From Kiloniella litopenaei (GTDB taxonomy: Bacteria > Pseudomonadota > Alphaproteobacteria > Kiloniellales > Kiloniellaceae), in contig NZ_LANI01000022.1 of the NCBI RefSeq assembly GCF_000982415.1, positions 61,645 through 125,644 of the forward strand: DNA of 64,000 bases. Reading direction: 5' to 3'. A program made the translations under genes and the position numbers. How positions within the stretch are numbered: position 1 is the first letter of the stretch; every line of letters starts with the position of its first letter. Positions 1 to 8,911 of this stretch are shown piece after piece. A model generated the notes under the pieces. The model did not search any database and was not told the origin of the DNA. It saw nothing but the letters and a program-made list of their open reading frames with translations.

Positions 1-960
1 CTCTGCTTTGGATTCCAAAATCCCCAACCTCAGTTCGTACGTCGTTGGGTGAATATCAGCAACAAGCCCCCACCCCAGACGAGATTTCATCCGTTCCTCG
101 ACACCCTCCAGATCAGAAGGACTTTTATCCGCCGAGATAATAACCTGTCGATTTTGATCAACCAGCGCATTGAAGGTATGAAAAAACTCTTCCTGTGTGG
201 CCTCTCGGCCGCCGATGAACTGAACATCATCAATCATCAAGACATCAACTGAGCGGAACTGTTCTTTGAAAGACATCGTATCTTTTGTCCGCAAAGCACG
301 CACAAATTGATACATGAACTTTTCAGCAGAAAGATAAATAACCTTTTTCTCAGGATGCGCCTTGCGAATTTGATGTGCGATAGCATGCATCAAATGCGTC
401 TTACCAAGACCGACACCACCGTAAAGGAAAAGAGGATTAAAAGGCACGGCCTCAGCATCAGCGACCCGCTGAGCCGCGGCATAGGCAAGCTCGTTCGGCT
501 TTCCGACGACAAAATTTTCAAAGGTAAATCGAGGGTCCAAAGATCCTGTGATTTGCTGAACATCACTTTCTTGCACAGCCTCGACAGGCAAATCAGTCGC
601 CACAGGCAGCACAGGCACATCTCTTTCCTGTGCACGCAAAACTTCAGGCTCGTCCTTAACGTCAACTAGTGCAGGCTTAGGAACGGGACGAGACGGAGAC
701 AAAACAACAATCTCAACGTCTATGGGAGTTCCGATTTCTTCAAGCCAAAGAGCCTGAATACGATCCTGGTAATTGCTTGCAACCCAATCACGCATAAACC
801 GCGTCGGCACAGCCATACGAATAAAGGATTCATCACCAGACAACAATGACAGAGGTTTTAACCAGCTACGATACGCAGCCTCACCAACCTCAGTGCGCAG
901 CTTACCCAGCACACGATCCCATTGCTCCTGAAAAGATAAAACCACCTCACTCTGAGCCAT
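1..960 (-). CDS. dnaA: Chromosomal replication initiator DnaA (5' part, cut by window edge)
   Basis: Initiates chromosome replication by ATP-dependent binding and melting of the origin. Reading the minus strand from the ATG at 958-960 gives 320 open codons running off the left edge, beginning MAQSEVVLSFQEQW. Domain I is about residues 1-90, a short Pro/Glu/Val-rich linker follows to about 140, then the AAA+ domain: GGVGLGKTH Walker A at 181-189, LMIDDVQF Walker B at 241-248, and the EERMKSRL arginine-finger box near 288-295. The rest of the AAA+ domain and the DNA-binding domain IV lie outside the window. rpsT lies 505 bp upstream in the same direction, a usual alphaproteobacterial neighbour. 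Identification is secure; only the 3' end is missing. Confidence 0.97.
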   Translation of the reverse strand, partial: MAQSEVVLSFQEQWDRVLGKLRTEVGEAAYRSWLKPLSLLSGDESFIRMAVPTRFMRDWVASNYQDRIQALWLEEIGTPIDVEIVVLSPSRPVPKPALVDVKDEPEVLRAQERDVPVLPVATDLPVEAVQESDVQQITGSLDPRFTFENFVVGKPNELAYAAAQRVADAEAVPFNPLFLYGGVGLGKTHLMHAIAHQIRKAHPEKKVIYLSAEKFMYQFVRALRTKDTMSFKEQFRSVDVLMIDDVQFIGGREATQEEFFHTFNALVDQNRQVIISADKSPSDLEGVEERMKSRLGWGLVADIHPTTYELRLGILESKAE

Positions 961-1465
961 ATGCCTCCCCGCCCACACATACTAACAAATAAAAATCACA
1001 CATTACCCGCCGCCATTAAGTCCAAATATGTCCAAAGCAACAAATGAACTCAAAAATCCCATGTAAAGACAAAATAAAACCAATCCCAAAATCAATAAAA
1101 TTTTAGGTTTTACTTACACTCTAAATATCAAGGACGGAATAATCTCAACTCGCAGAAATATTATGCTGAGTAAACCATATTTTAATTATGAATTTCCCTT
1201 CCCGAGAGGATGTAATGTACTCGGCAATGGCATCTCATGCAACACGATCAGATCAAGAACATGACATTTTTTCGACAAAAATTCAGCCCTTGGGTATTGC
1301 CAAAAAGATGACCCACTAAATCTAGTATGAAAAAGTTTCCAAGCAATAAAATTACAATTCTGATTCCAGCAAATTCTGGAGAATCCATGCGACTCCGCAT
1401 AAAAAAAGTCGCACTCAAAAGAGCACGACTTTTTACCAACCCATCCTATAAATGGGTAGGATAAC
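961..1465. other. AT-rich intergenic region between dnaA and rpsT
   Basis: This 505-bp gap must carry the dnaA promoter, but I cannot single out a convincing one. It holds the rpsT terminator hairpin at its right end, and three GANTC (CcrM-type) sites within 34 bp (GATTC 1362, GAATC 1381, GACTC 1391). I found no close match to a DnaA box (TTATNCACA) on either strand, so there is no sequence support for calling it an origin. Confidence 0.5.
1401..1434 (-). terminator. Rho-independent terminator of rpsT
   Basis: Downstream of the rpsT stop on the minus strand, an inverted repeat AAAAAGTCG...CGACTTTTT with a short loop ends in a run of seven T on the transcribed sense. The inner stem carries two mismatches. 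A second small hairpin (ATCCTA/TAGGAT, 1443-1462) lies between it and the stop codon. Confidence 0.75.
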
Positions 1466-1729
1466 TTAACCCAGAGCTTTGATGCGTCCGTTCAAACGGG
1501 ACAGCTTACGAGCTACTGTGTTTTTGCGCAGGATGCCGGCACGAACGCCACGATGCATTTCAGGCTGAGCAGCTTTGAAAGCTTCCTGAGCAGCAGCTTT
1601 ATCGCCTTCGCCAATCGCAGCTTCAACACTCTTAACAAAAGTGCGAATGCGGCCGAGACGTGATGCGTTCAGTTCATAACGACGTGCGTTACGACGGATC
1701 CGGGTTTTCGCAGAAAGATGATTAGCCAT
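1466..1729 (-). CDS. rpsT: 30S ribosomal protein S20
   Basis: S20 binds 16S rRNA early in assembly of the small subunit. The 87-residue product begins [17 protein letters not shown] and is rich in Lys, Arg and Ala throughout, with the normal family length. It stands alone, with its own near-consensus promoter at 1777-1805 and a terminator at 1401-1434, and lies upstream of dnaA in the same direction as in many alphaproteobacteria. Confidence 0.96.
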   Translation of the reverse strand: MANHLSAKTRIRRNARRYELNASRLGRIRTFVKSVEAAIGEGDKAAAQEAFKAAQPEMHRGVRAGILRKNTVARKLSRLNGRIKALG

Positions 1730-1776
1730 CGATAGGCGCCTATTCTTCAGTAATAATGAATCTCGAAAGTTGCGGC

Positions 1777-1805
1777 GTTATAACGGTGCCTTGTGTGTTC
1801 GTCAA
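1777..1805 (-). promoter_or_regulatory. Sigma-70 promoter of rpsT
   Basis: Minus strand TTGACG at 1800-1805 and TATAAC at 1777-1782 with a 17-bp spacer, about 50 bp before the rpsT start. Both hexamers differ from consensus at one position, as expected for a highly expressed ribosomal protein gene. Confidence 0.8.
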
Positions 1806-1868
1806 GCGTGATGAGTCAGTTTTATGAACATACAAGAAAGTCCTAAACCGCTTTTACATCTTTGTTTA

Positions 1869-1907
1869 CCTGTTGGCCGCCCAATTTTAAACGCCCCAAC
1901 CAACAGG
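1869..1907 (-). terminator. Possible terminator hairpin after the crotonase gene
   Basis: An 8-bp perfect inverted repeat CCTGTTGG/CCAACAGG flanks a 23-nt loop just downstream of the crotonase stop. There is no U-tract on the minus strand, so it may be a weak or Rho-assisted terminator, or simply an mRNA-end structure. Confidence 0.35.
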
Positions 1908-1930
1908 CAAACATAGCAAAGCCAGCTTTA

Positions 1931-2707
1931 TCAGCGGTGTTTCCACTCAGGTTTACGCTTTTCAACAAAAGCTGTCATTCCTTCGCGTCTGTCTTCCAAA
2001 GCAAAGGTTGAATGGAAAACACGACGTTCAAAACGGAGTCCCTCAGAAAGGCTAACTTCATAAGCTCTATCCACGGATTCTTTGGCAATCATGGTTACAG
2101 GCAAAGAGAATCCTGCAATCTTTTTCGCAGCCGCCAGCGCTTCTTCCATTAAATCAGCAGCGGGAACAACACGGCTGACCAATCCGCTGCGCTCTGCTTC
2201 CTCTGCATCCATCATCCGGCCCGTCAGGCACATATCCATTGCCTTTGCCTTGCCAATCAAATGTGTCAGACGCTGCGTCCCACCAGCACCAGGGATGGTG
2301 CCAATGGTAATTTCAGGCTGTCCAAACTTTGCCGTATCCGCAGCAATGATAAAATCGCACATCATGGCAACTTCACAGCCGCCCCCGAGTGCGTAGCCAG
2401 CAACAGCTGCAATTACCGGCTTTCTCGTTTTGGCCAGAACTTCCCAGTCATCGGTGATAAAATCTTCCCGATAGGCCGTTTGAAAATCCTTACCCACCAT
2501 TTCCTTAATATCAGCGCCAGCAGCAAAAGCTTTTTCAGATCCGGTAACGACCATACAGCCGATCGAATCATCCGCTTCAAATTCTGAAACAGCCTTACCC
2601 AATTCATCAATCAGGCCAACACACAAAGCATTCAGAGCTTCCGGGCGATCAAGTTTGATAAGACCAACACGGTCATGTTTTTCCACAGCGATATATTCAT
2701 ATGTCAT
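1931..2707 (-). CDS. Enoyl-CoA hydratase (crotonase family)
   Basis: Likely hydrates trans-2-enoyl-CoA to 3-hydroxyacyl-CoA in fatty-acid beta-oxidation. The 258-residue protein shows the crotonase oxyanion-hole segment [11 protein letters not shown] (60-70) and [12 protein letters not shown] (104-115), then [19 protein letters not shown] (129-147). Both catalytic glutamates of hydratases are present (Glu112 and Glu132), which favours a true hydratase over an isomerase. A Shine-Dalgarno AGGAG lies about 10 nt before the ATG. The same crotonase sits between rpsT and mutM in related genomes. Substrate chain length cannot be read from sequence. Confidence 0.9.
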   Translation of the reverse strand: MTYEYIAVEKHDRVGLIKLDRPEALNALCVGLIDELGKAVSEFEADDSIGCMVVTGSEKAFAAGADIKEMVGKDFQTAYREDFITDDWEVLAKTRKPVIAAVAGYALGGGCEVAMMCDFIIAADTAKFGQPEITIGTIPGAGGTQRLTHLIGKAKAMDMCLTGRMMDAEEAERSGLVSRVVPAADLMEEALAAAKKIAGFSLPVTMIAKESVDRAYEVSLSEGLRFERRVFHSTFALEDRREGMTAFVEKRKPEWKHR

Positions 2708-2762
2708 TTTAGATCAGCTCCTGGTTTCAGACTTGCCCGACCTTCTATCAGTAAAGGGCAAT

Positions 2763-2808
2763 ATCGTATGTTCTGGATCGTATGTTCTGGATCATCAATT
2801 CTAGATCG
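2763..2808. repeat. 14-bp tandem repeat, about three copies
   Basis: Two perfect copies of ATCGTATGTTCTGG (2763-2776 and 2777-2790) are followed by a degenerate copy (2791-2804, 9 of 14 identical) and the first four bases of another. It lies between the small exported-protein gene and the crotonase gene. No function is apparent. Confidence 0.8.
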
Positions 2809-2835
2809 TTTTTTCGGGCAAAGAGTGCCGTATGT

Positions 2836-3240
2836 TTATTGCGAGGGCGCGAGAATAATTCGCAGAATCGATCTGCTGTTTTCCACACCTTCAAGGATCT
2901 CAATCTTCAAAACCTCACCTTCGCGGACAAACAGGCCTTCGCCGATGACTTCCCACCCTAATTGCGGCAATGCTCGTCCATAGAACTCTCTCACATCTTC
3001 TTGTGACAAATGGCCCGAGGCAAAAGCCTCAACAATACGGCCTTCGGGTTTATCAAAAACAACCCCCAGCTCTTCCATTTCTTCCATTCCCGGAACAATT
3101 GGTACGCCACCGCTACCAGCGAAAAACCCACCTTCTGAAGCCAGAACAGGGGTTAATATCATTAGGGCAGCACCCACCAAGAGTGTGCTTAGGGTTTTGA
3201 CTAAAGTCGGAAATATTCGTTTCATTAAATCAATCATCAC
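2836..3240 (-). CDS. Small exported protein of unknown function
   Basis: I do not recognise a named family. The 134-residue product has a positively charged start and a hydrophobic stretch (about residues 12-34, KTLSTLLVGAALMILTPVLA), consistent with a Sec signal peptide cleaved near Ala34. The mature part is short, acidic and Gly/Glu-rich, ending in a compact domain with EVIGEGLFVREGEVLKIEIL and a hydrophobic C-terminus. An alternative start is the Met at residue 6 (MKRIF). The gene begins 10 bp after the mutM stop and is almost surely cotranscribed with mutM. Similar small exported proteins occupy this place in other alphaproteobacteria, from memory. Confidence 0.75.
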   Translation of the reverse strand: MMIDLMKRIFPTLVKTLSTLLVGAALMILTPVLASEGGFFAGSGGVPIVPGMEEMEELGVVFDKPEGRIVEAFASGHLSQEDVREFYGRALPQLGWEVIGEGLFVREGEVLKIEILEGVENSRSILRIILAPSQ

Positions 3241-3250
3241 TATCGCATCC

Positions 3251-4096
3251 CTAGCACTGACAAGCAGGACAATAAAAAGTAGAGCGCCCGTTTTGCTGGA
3301 TACGTTCTATCAGAAATTGTGCAGTATCTTTACCATCGCATTTTCGACAAGACTCACCTTCGCGCCCATAAACGGACCAGGAATGCTGAAAATATCCCAA
3401 CTCACCCGAGGCTTGAACATAATCGCGCAAGCTGGACCCCCCAGCCTCAATCGCTTTATTCAAGACATCACGAATGGTTACCACCAAAAGATCGGCCTCT
3501 GCCATTGTCAGGCTTTGCGCCTGTCTTTCCGGCGAAATTCCAGCTAAATGCAGTGCTTCACAGGCATAGATGTTTCCTATTCCCGCTACAACACGCTGAT
3601 CCAAAATCGTGGCTTTGATATTGGTTTTCTTGTTTTTGATTCGCGTATAGAAATCTGGTCCGTTAAATGTATTCCCCAAGGGTTCCGGCCCTAAATCCTT
3701 AAAGGCTTTATGGCTTTCCAGATCATTAACATGGACAAGATCCATCATGCCAAAACGCCGGGGATCACAATATCTGATTTCATCACCGCCATCTGTTTCA
3801 AAGATAATATGATCATGAGCCCCAAGTGGTGGTCGTTTTTCATCTTGCAGAATTGTCACGCGGCCAGACATCCCGAGATGAAAAAACAAAACCATGTCAT
3901 CATCAAGATGCGCAAGTACATACTTTGCCCGACGCTTTAACTGCTCAACCTTACGGCCCGTTAATCTCATTGCCATATTCTCTGGCAAGGGAAAGCGGAG
4001 ATCTTTGCGCCTTTGTGTGACTTTTTTAAGAATACTCCCTTCAAGACTGGGGCGTAGGCCACGCATAACAGTCTCAACCTCGGGCAGTTCTGGCAT
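3251..4096 (-). CDS. mutM: Formamidopyrimidine-DNA glycosylase (Fpg)
   Basis: Excises 8-oxoguanine and formamidopyrimidines from DNA and cleaves the abasic site. The start is set at 4096 because the mature enzyme must begin PELPEVETV: the Pro directly after Met is the catalytic nucleophile. An in-frame ATG nine codons upstream would bury it. The 281-residue protein ends in a C-terminal zinc finger with CRKC and CPAC Cys pairs. RYCDPRRFG and the helix-two-turn-helix region are present. It is divergent from ubiE, with 123 bp between their chosen starts. Confidence 0.96.
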   Translation of the reverse strand: MPELPEVETVMRGLRPSLEGSILKKVTQRRKDLRFPLPENMAMRLTGRKVEQLKRRAKYVLAHLDDDMVLFFHLGMSGRVTILQDEKRPPLGAHDHIIFETDGGDEIRYCDPRRFGMMDLVHVNDLESHKAFKDLGPEPLGNTFNGPDFYTRIKNKKTNIKATILDQRVVAGIGNIYACEALHLAGISPERQAQSLTMAEADLLVVTIRDVLNKAIEAGGSSLRDYVQASGELGYFQHSWSVYGREGESCRKCDGKDTAQFLIERIQQNGRSTFYCPACQC

Positions 4097-4219
4097 ATCC
4101 TTGTTTTCCTTTGCGTTCGACAAGCAGCAGTACTATATCATTCAAGCAGAAACACTAAAGTGCTTTACACAAGCCACAGCAATATAACTGCTCCAGAGCT
4201 TCGCAGTTGGAACTTTCTA

Positions 4220-5008
4220 ATGGCAAATACAACAAACAAACAAACTTCGGCAGGCGTTACGACTGACACAACCCATTTCGGGTTCGAAGAAGTATCCGTT
4301 AACGACAAGAAGAATCGAGTCCGCGGTGTATTCGAGAGTGTCGCAAGTAAATACGACATTATGAACGACCTCATGAGCGGGGGCATTCACAGGCTGTGGA
4401 AAGCGTCTTTAATCGATTGGGTCAACCCTCAGCCCGGTGAAGCCCATCTGGATGTTGCTGGTGGAACAGGTGATATTGCGATGCGCATCATTGATCGCGT
4501 AGGACGGGACAAGGCCGGCCCCGTGACGGTTTGCGATCTGACACCAGACATGATGCTTGTCGGCAGAGATCGCACCATTGACCAAGGTATTCTGAAAGGA
4601 CTGAGCTGGACCTGTGGCAATGCAGAGAATCTCCCCTTTCCTAGTCGGAGCATGGATTCCTATACCATTGCCTTTGGCCTCAGAAACGTGACTCATATTG
4701 ACCGCGCATTGGCCGAGGCGAAACGCGTTCTAAAGCCCGGCGGGCGATTCTTCTGCCTTGAATTCAGCCAGGTTGTTCTGCCAATTCTAGACCAGATTTA
4801 TGACCAGTATTCTTTTAAGATCCTGCCAAACATGGGGCAACTGGTCACAAATGATCGCGAATCATATCAATATCTAGCGGAATCCATACGCCGTTTCCCA
4901 CCCCAGGATGACTTGATTTCCATGATGAACTCCGCTGGTTTCGAGCATTGCAGCTACAGAAATCACACTGGGGGAGTTGCCGCGATACATTGCGGATGGC
5001 GTATCTAA
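4220..5008 (+). CDS. ubiE: Ubiquinone/menaquinone C-methyltransferase UbiE
   Basis: Carries out the SAM-dependent C-methylation of the benzoquinol ring in ubiquinone synthesis. I start at the ATG at 4220 (MANTTNKQ), giving 262 residues, since an upstream in-frame start at 4160 would add an unlikely 20-residue extension. Motifs seen include VASKYDIMNDLMS near the N-terminus, SAM-binding DVAGGTGDIAMRI, and FGLRNVTHIDRALAE, all UbiE-specific. It opens a plus-strand run followed at 21 bp by ubiB, the usual pairing. Confidence 0.95.
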   Translation: MANTTNKQTSAGVTTDTTHFGFEEVSVNDKKNRVRGVFESVASKYDIMNDLMSGGIHRLWKASLIDWVNPQPGEAHLDVAGGTGDIAMRIIDRVGRDKAGPVTVCDLTPDMMLVGRDRTIDQGILKGLSWTCGNAENLPFPSRSMDSYTIAFGLRNVTHIDRALAEAKRVLKPGGRFFCLEFSQVVLPILDQIYDQYSFKILPNMGQLVTNDRESYQYLAESIRRFPPQDDLISMMNSAGFEHCSYRNHTGGVAAIHCGWRI

Positions 5009-5029
5009 TATTTCAATGAAGCACATTTG

Positions 5030-6598
5030 ATGTTCAAAAACATAGCTACTCTTTTACGTCTATTCCAAATTGCCCGCGTCTTTGCACGCCATGATGCCTT
5101 GGCTGTTCTAGAAGAAAGACGCCTTGTACCCGGTAAACTTGCTGCCGTTGCTGTGTGGATTGCCCGTAAAGCATCAAAAAAGAATACTGAACTTCGGCCA
5201 GGACAAAAGCTAGCCGCTGCGTTAACAGAACTTGGCCCCAGCCACATCAAACTTGGCCAGTTTCTATCAACTCGCGCAGATATACTTGGCGAGCAGTTTA
5301 CCGAAGATCTGGCTCACCTACAGGATCAGCTCCCTGCTTTTGATGGCAAGCGTGCGGTTGCTATTATCGAAAAAGAGCTTCAGGGAAAGATTGATGATTT
5401 TTTCCTTTCTTTCAACGAAACTCCGGTTTCCGCAGCATCCATTGCCCAAGTACATTTTGCAGAGACACTAGATGGCACCCCCGTCGCCGTTAAGGTTTTA
5501 CGGCCTGGTGTCGAAGAAGATTTCAAAAAAGACCTTTCTCTTTTTTATAGCCTTGCCGGATTGTTGGAAAAAGCGCGGCCAAGCCTAAAACGTTTCAAAA
5601 TCACAGAAGTCGTCGAGACATTTCACGAGACTGTACGCCTTGAAATGGACCTGCGCATGGAGGCTGCAGCAGCTTGCGAGCTCAGCGATAACTTTACGGG
5701 CGATTATACCTATGACACGCCAGAAGTAGATTGGGACAGAACAGCCCGTCGCGTTCTGACAATGAGCAGAATTGAAGGGATTCCTCTTGACGATCGTCAG
5801 GCTCTACTTGATGCGGGACACGATCTGGAAGAGGTTCTGACAACGGCGGCCGCCATATTCTTTAATCAGGTATTCCGTGATGGTTTCTTTCACGGTGACC
5901 AACATCCCGGAAATATGTTCGTTGGTGACGACGGCCGAATCGTAGCCGTTGATTTCGGCATCATGGGCAGAATAGATAAATCAACACGCCATTTTCTTGC
6001 CGACATGCTTATTGCCCTGTTGAAACAAGACTATTTAGCACTGGCAAAAGCACATGTTGCTGCCGGTATGATTCCGCCAGATCAAAAGATAGAAACCTTT
6101 GCCCAGGCCCTTCGATCGGTTTGCCAGCCAATTATGGGAAAAGACCTCAGTGATTTTTCCTTTGCTAAATTGCTCGGTCAAATGCTTCATCTGGCAGAAT
6201 CCTTTGATATGACAATCCAACCTCACCTGTTACTCCTGCAAAAAAATATGGTAATGGCCGAAGGAGTTAGCCGAGGACTGGAAGAGAATCTGAACTTGTG
6301 GGCAATTTCTCAACCCCTCGTCGAAGAATGGATCATTGAAAACCGCGGTCCGGAAGCAATAATCAAAGACGGTGTCACAAATCTGTCCGACAGCCTTAAA
6401 GCCCTCCCGAAATTGATTCATAATCTAGAGGCTGCTTCGGATGCATTCTCTCAGCAGGGCCTTAGGCTTCACAACAAAACTATTCAAGACTTTCACAATG
6501 AAAGTAGTGGTACTGCCAAATGGGCTTTCATCATTGCAATAGCCAGTTTCACATTTTCCATTGGATTTGCTGTAAATTTTATATTTTTCAATAGTTAA
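5030..6598 (+). CDS. ubiB: Ubiquinone biosynthesis ATPase/kinase-like protein UbiB
   Basis: A member of the atypical ABC1/UbiB kinase-like family needed for ubiquinone synthesis, thought to act as a lipid-linked ATPase at the inner membrane. The 522-residue protein has the family KxGQ motif (HIKLGQFLSTRADILG), the Ala-rich loop SAASIAQVHFA, and the catalytic region FHGDQHPGNMFV...VDFGIMGRID. The C-terminus ends in a hydrophobic segment (about residues 497-520), the membrane anchor. The ATG at 5030 is chosen over the TTG codon directly before it. It follows ubiE closely. Confidence 0.95.
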   Translation: MFKNIATLLRLFQIARVFARHDALAVLEERRLVPGKLAAVAVWIARKASKKNTELRPGQKLAAALTELGPSHIKLGQFLSTRADILGEQFTEDLAHLQDQLPAFDGKRAVAIIEKELQGKIDDFFLSFNETPVSAASIAQVHFAETLDGTPVAVKVLRPGVEEDFKKDLSLFYSLAGLLEKARPSLKRFKITEVVETFHETVRLEMDLRMEAAAACELSDNFTGDYTYDTPEVDWDRTARRVLTMSRIEGIPLDDRQALLDAGHDLEEVLTTAAAIFFNQVFRDGFFHGDQHPGNMFVGDDGRIVAVDFGIMGRIDKSTRHFLADMLIALLKQDYLALAKAHVAAGMIPPDQKIETFAQALRSVCQPIMGKDLSDFSFAKLLGQMLHLAESFDMTIQPHLLLLQKNMVMAEGVSRGLEENLNLWAISQPLVEEWIIENRGPEAIIKDGVTNLSDSLKALPKLIHNLEAASDAFSQQGLRLHNKTIQDFHNESSGTAKWAFIIAIASFTFSIGFAVNFIFFNS

Positions 6599-6693
6599 CA
6601 ATTATTAACATCTCCTGTTGACAAGTGAGCGATTTAGCCAAAAAATTAAGAGGTTAATTTACGCAATTTTACAGTGAAATAGTACGTTTAATA

Positions 6694-7908
6694 ATGATAA
6701 CTGGCAAAAGCATTCTACTGGTGGTTACTGGTGGTATTGCAGCATATAAATCTCTGGAGTTGATTCGGCGCCTTAAAGAGCGTGACGTCTCTGTGCGTGC
6801 AATCCTTACAAAATCCGGATCAGAGTTTGTAACGCCACTCTCGGTTTCGGCCCTGACAGGCGAAAAGACCTTTGTTGATCTCTTTTCACTTACTGATGAA
6901 ACTGAAATCGGGCATATTCAGCTTTCACGCCAATCCGATCTTGTCGTTGTCGTTCCTGCCAGTGCTGATTTCATGGCAAAGATGGCCCAGGGACGTGCAG
7001 ATGATCTTGCCTCTACGGTTTTGCTTGCGACGGATAAAGATACACTTATTGCACCCGCGATGAATGTACGCATGTGGGAACACCCCGCAACACAAGCCAA
7101 TCTGGAAACCTTGGTCCGTCGTGGTGTCAAGGTTATCGGCCCGGGCGAAGGCGCCATGGCATGTGGGGAGTTTGGCCCAGGACGTATGTCTGAACCCGCT
7201 GAAATCCTAAGTGCTATTGAAGATTATTTTTCCACCCCCGACGAAAAACCACTGGCTGGGGTAAAAACCCTTGTCACAGCGGGTCCAACACACGAGGCGC
7301 TTGATCCAGTCAGGTACATTGCCAATCATTCGTCCGGCAAGCAGGGCTATGCCATTGCCAAAGCCATGCAACAACTTGGTGCTGACGTCACATTGGTATC
7401 TGGCCCAACAAAACTATCGCCCCCACAGGGGGTGAATTTCATTTCCATCACAAGTGCCGAAGAAATGCTTGCTGCCTGTCAAAATGCGATGCCATCTGAC
7501 ATTGCCATTTGTGCCGCAGCTGTCGCGGACTGGCGTGTCGCAGAACCAAGCAAACAAAAAATCAAAAAGAAAAACAACACAGAAGCACCGACACTTAGTT
7601 TTATTCAGAACCCTGATATTCTCGCGACACTGTCTCAATCTGGTCCAAATCGCCCCGGACTTGTCATTGGCTTTGCCGCTGAGACAGAGCATGTCACGGA
7701 AAACGCTGTTTCAAAACGAGAGCGAAAGGGATGTGACTGGATTTTGGCAAATGATGTATCGCCGGCCACAGGCACTTTCGGTGGGGACGAAAACACACTG
7801 TTTTTAATCGATAAAAACGGCGTGAATCCATGGCATAAAATGACAAAAGACGCAGCAGCAAAAAAGCTGTCCAAGCGCATTGCAGACCACTTAACCCTTA
7901 ATGCTTGA
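6694..7908 (+). CDS. coaBC: Bifunctional phosphopantothenoylcysteine decarboxylase / synthetase
   Basis: Catalyses two successive steps of coenzyme A synthesis: joining Cys to 4'-phosphopantothenate (CoaB) and decarboxylation (CoaC). The flavin-dependent CoaC domain (about 1-185) shows the catalytic His74 in EIGHIQLSR, PAMNVRMW at 121-128 and the active Cys157 in ACGEFGPGRM. The CoaB half (about 190-404) has VTAGPTHEALDPVRYI, NHSSGKQGYAIA and the Lys-rich loop KQKIKKKN. Full family length at 404 residues. It is followed by dut after 30 bp, a common coaBC-dut linkage. Confidence 0.96.
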   Translation: MITGKSILLVVTGGIAAYKSLELIRRLKERDVSVRAILTKSGSEFVTPLSVSALTGEKTFVDLFSLTDETEIGHIQLSRQSDLVVVVPASADFMAKMAQGRADDLASTVLLATDKDTLIAPAMNVRMWEHPATQANLETLVRRGVKVIGPGEGAMACGEFGPGRMSEPAEILSAIEDYFSTPDEKPLAGVKTLVTAGPTHEALDPVRYIANHSSGKQGYAIAKAMQQLGADVTLVSGPTKLSPPQGVNFISITSAEEMLAACQNAMPSDIAICAAAVADWRVAEPSKQKIKKKNNTEAPTLSFIQNPDILATLSQSGPNRPGLVIGFAAETEHVTENAVSKRERKGCDWILANDVSPATGTFGGDENTLFLIDKNGVNPWHKMTKDAAAKKLSKRIADHLTLNA

Positions 7909-7938
7909 TCACAAGCATACACGTCAGGAAGAAATTGT

Positions 7939-8397
7939 ATGAACGTAGAGATTTCGATCGTTCAGCTCTCACACGGAGAAGGCCTCCCCCTTCCCTCTTA
8001 TGCCACCCCACAGTCAGCTGGGATGGATCTTCTTGCTGCTGTTGATAAGGTAATAGAATTGGCACCAGGCGATCGCACACTGGTTCCAACGGGCCTTAAA
8101 ATTGCTCTGCCTGATGGGTATGAGGCTCAAATAAGACCAAAATCAGGCTTAGCACTAAAACACGGAATAACCCTGGTAAACACGCCAGGGACCATAGATG
8201 CCGACTATCGCGGAGAAATCGGTGTTATTATGATTAACCTTGGCAAAGAAACCTTCACTATCGAAAGAGGCAAAAAAATCGCCCAGATGGTGGTGGCCCC
8301 CTATATTCAGGCTAGTTGGACCCCGGTGACTTCACTTGAAAAAACTTCACGTGGAGAAGGCGGTTTTGGGTCAACAGGCGTCTTTGCTCAGGAATAA
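7939..8397 (+). CDS. dut: dUTP diphosphatase
   Basis: Hydrolyses dUTP to dUMP, keeping uracil out of DNA and feeding dTMP synthesis. The 152-residue protein carries the five trimeric dUTPase motifs: [27 protein letters not shown], the [11 protein letters not shown] strand, and the C-terminal [11 protein letters not shown]-loop-like arm. It probably shares a transcript with coaBC. Confidence 0.96.
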   Translation: MNVEISIVQLSHGEGLPLPSYATPQSAGMDLLAAVDKVIELAPGDRTLVPTGLKIALPDGYEAQIRPKSGLALKHGITLVNTPGTIDADYRGEIGVIMINLGKETFTIERGKKIAQMVVAPYIQASWTPVTSLEKTSRGEGGFGSTGVFAQE

Positions 8398-8417
8398 AAG
8401 GGACTGGGACACAAAAA

Positions 8418-8876
8418 ATGCTTCGGCTATCAAAAAAGCTACTCTTTGCAATAGAAGCGGTGGTAGATATCGCTTACCACGCGGGCTCTGCGCCTGTACG
8501 ATCAACCGAAATATCGCGTCGAGAAGGCATTCCAAGACGCTATCTTGAACAAGTGCTCCAACAGCTGGTGCACAATGGCGTTTTAGCCGGGCAACGGGGT
8601 CCTCGGGGTGGGTACCGCTTGGCAAAAGAGAGACGACGTATAACCGTTGGCGAGATTATCCGTGTGGTCCGCGATCTAGAGGGTGCATCAGATCCTGCCA
8701 GTGATAACGAAGGTTCCGATATTGGCATCAATGTCGTTCGACCTATCTGGGTTGACATGCAAAGGGAAATAATGGAGCGTTTCGACAAAATAACCATTGA
8801 GCAACTTTGCGACGAAGCAAGAAAACAAAACATTCCCAGCGAGGCCACAGCCGCAATGCCTGATTTCAGTATCTAA
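8418..8876 (+). CDS. Rrf2-family transcriptional regulator
   Basis: A 152-residue winged-helix regulator of the Rrf2 family. The helix-turn-helix region near residues 27-60 includes ISRREGIPRRYLEQVLQQL, followed by the wing GQRGPRGGYRLAKERRRITVGEII, both standard Rrf2 signatures. The three Cys that bind Fe-S in IscR and NsrR are absent; the only Cys is near residue 135. This, with cysK 35 bp downstream, suggests a CymR-like regulator of cysteine synthesis rather than an Fe-S sensor. That role is an inference from context. Confidence 0.88.
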   Translation: MLRLSKKLLFAIEAVVDIAYHAGSAPVRSTEISRREGIPRRYLEQVLQQLVHNGVLAGQRGPRGGYRLAKERRRITVGEIIRVVRDLEGASDPASDNEGSDIGINVVRPIWVDMQREIMERFDKITIEQLCDEARKQNIPSEATAAMPDFSI

Positions 8877-8911
8877 TCAGGCGGTCTCTTGGGGTCGTAT
8901 AGCGAGAAACC

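Noticed and set aside
961..1465. Chromosome origin next to dnaA
   Set aside because: No near-consensus DnaA box could be found, and in many alphaproteobacteria the origin is not beside dnaA.
6618..6646. Promoter before coaBC
   Set aside because: A perfect TTGACA is present, but the -10 at 17 bp is AAAAAT, too poor to call.
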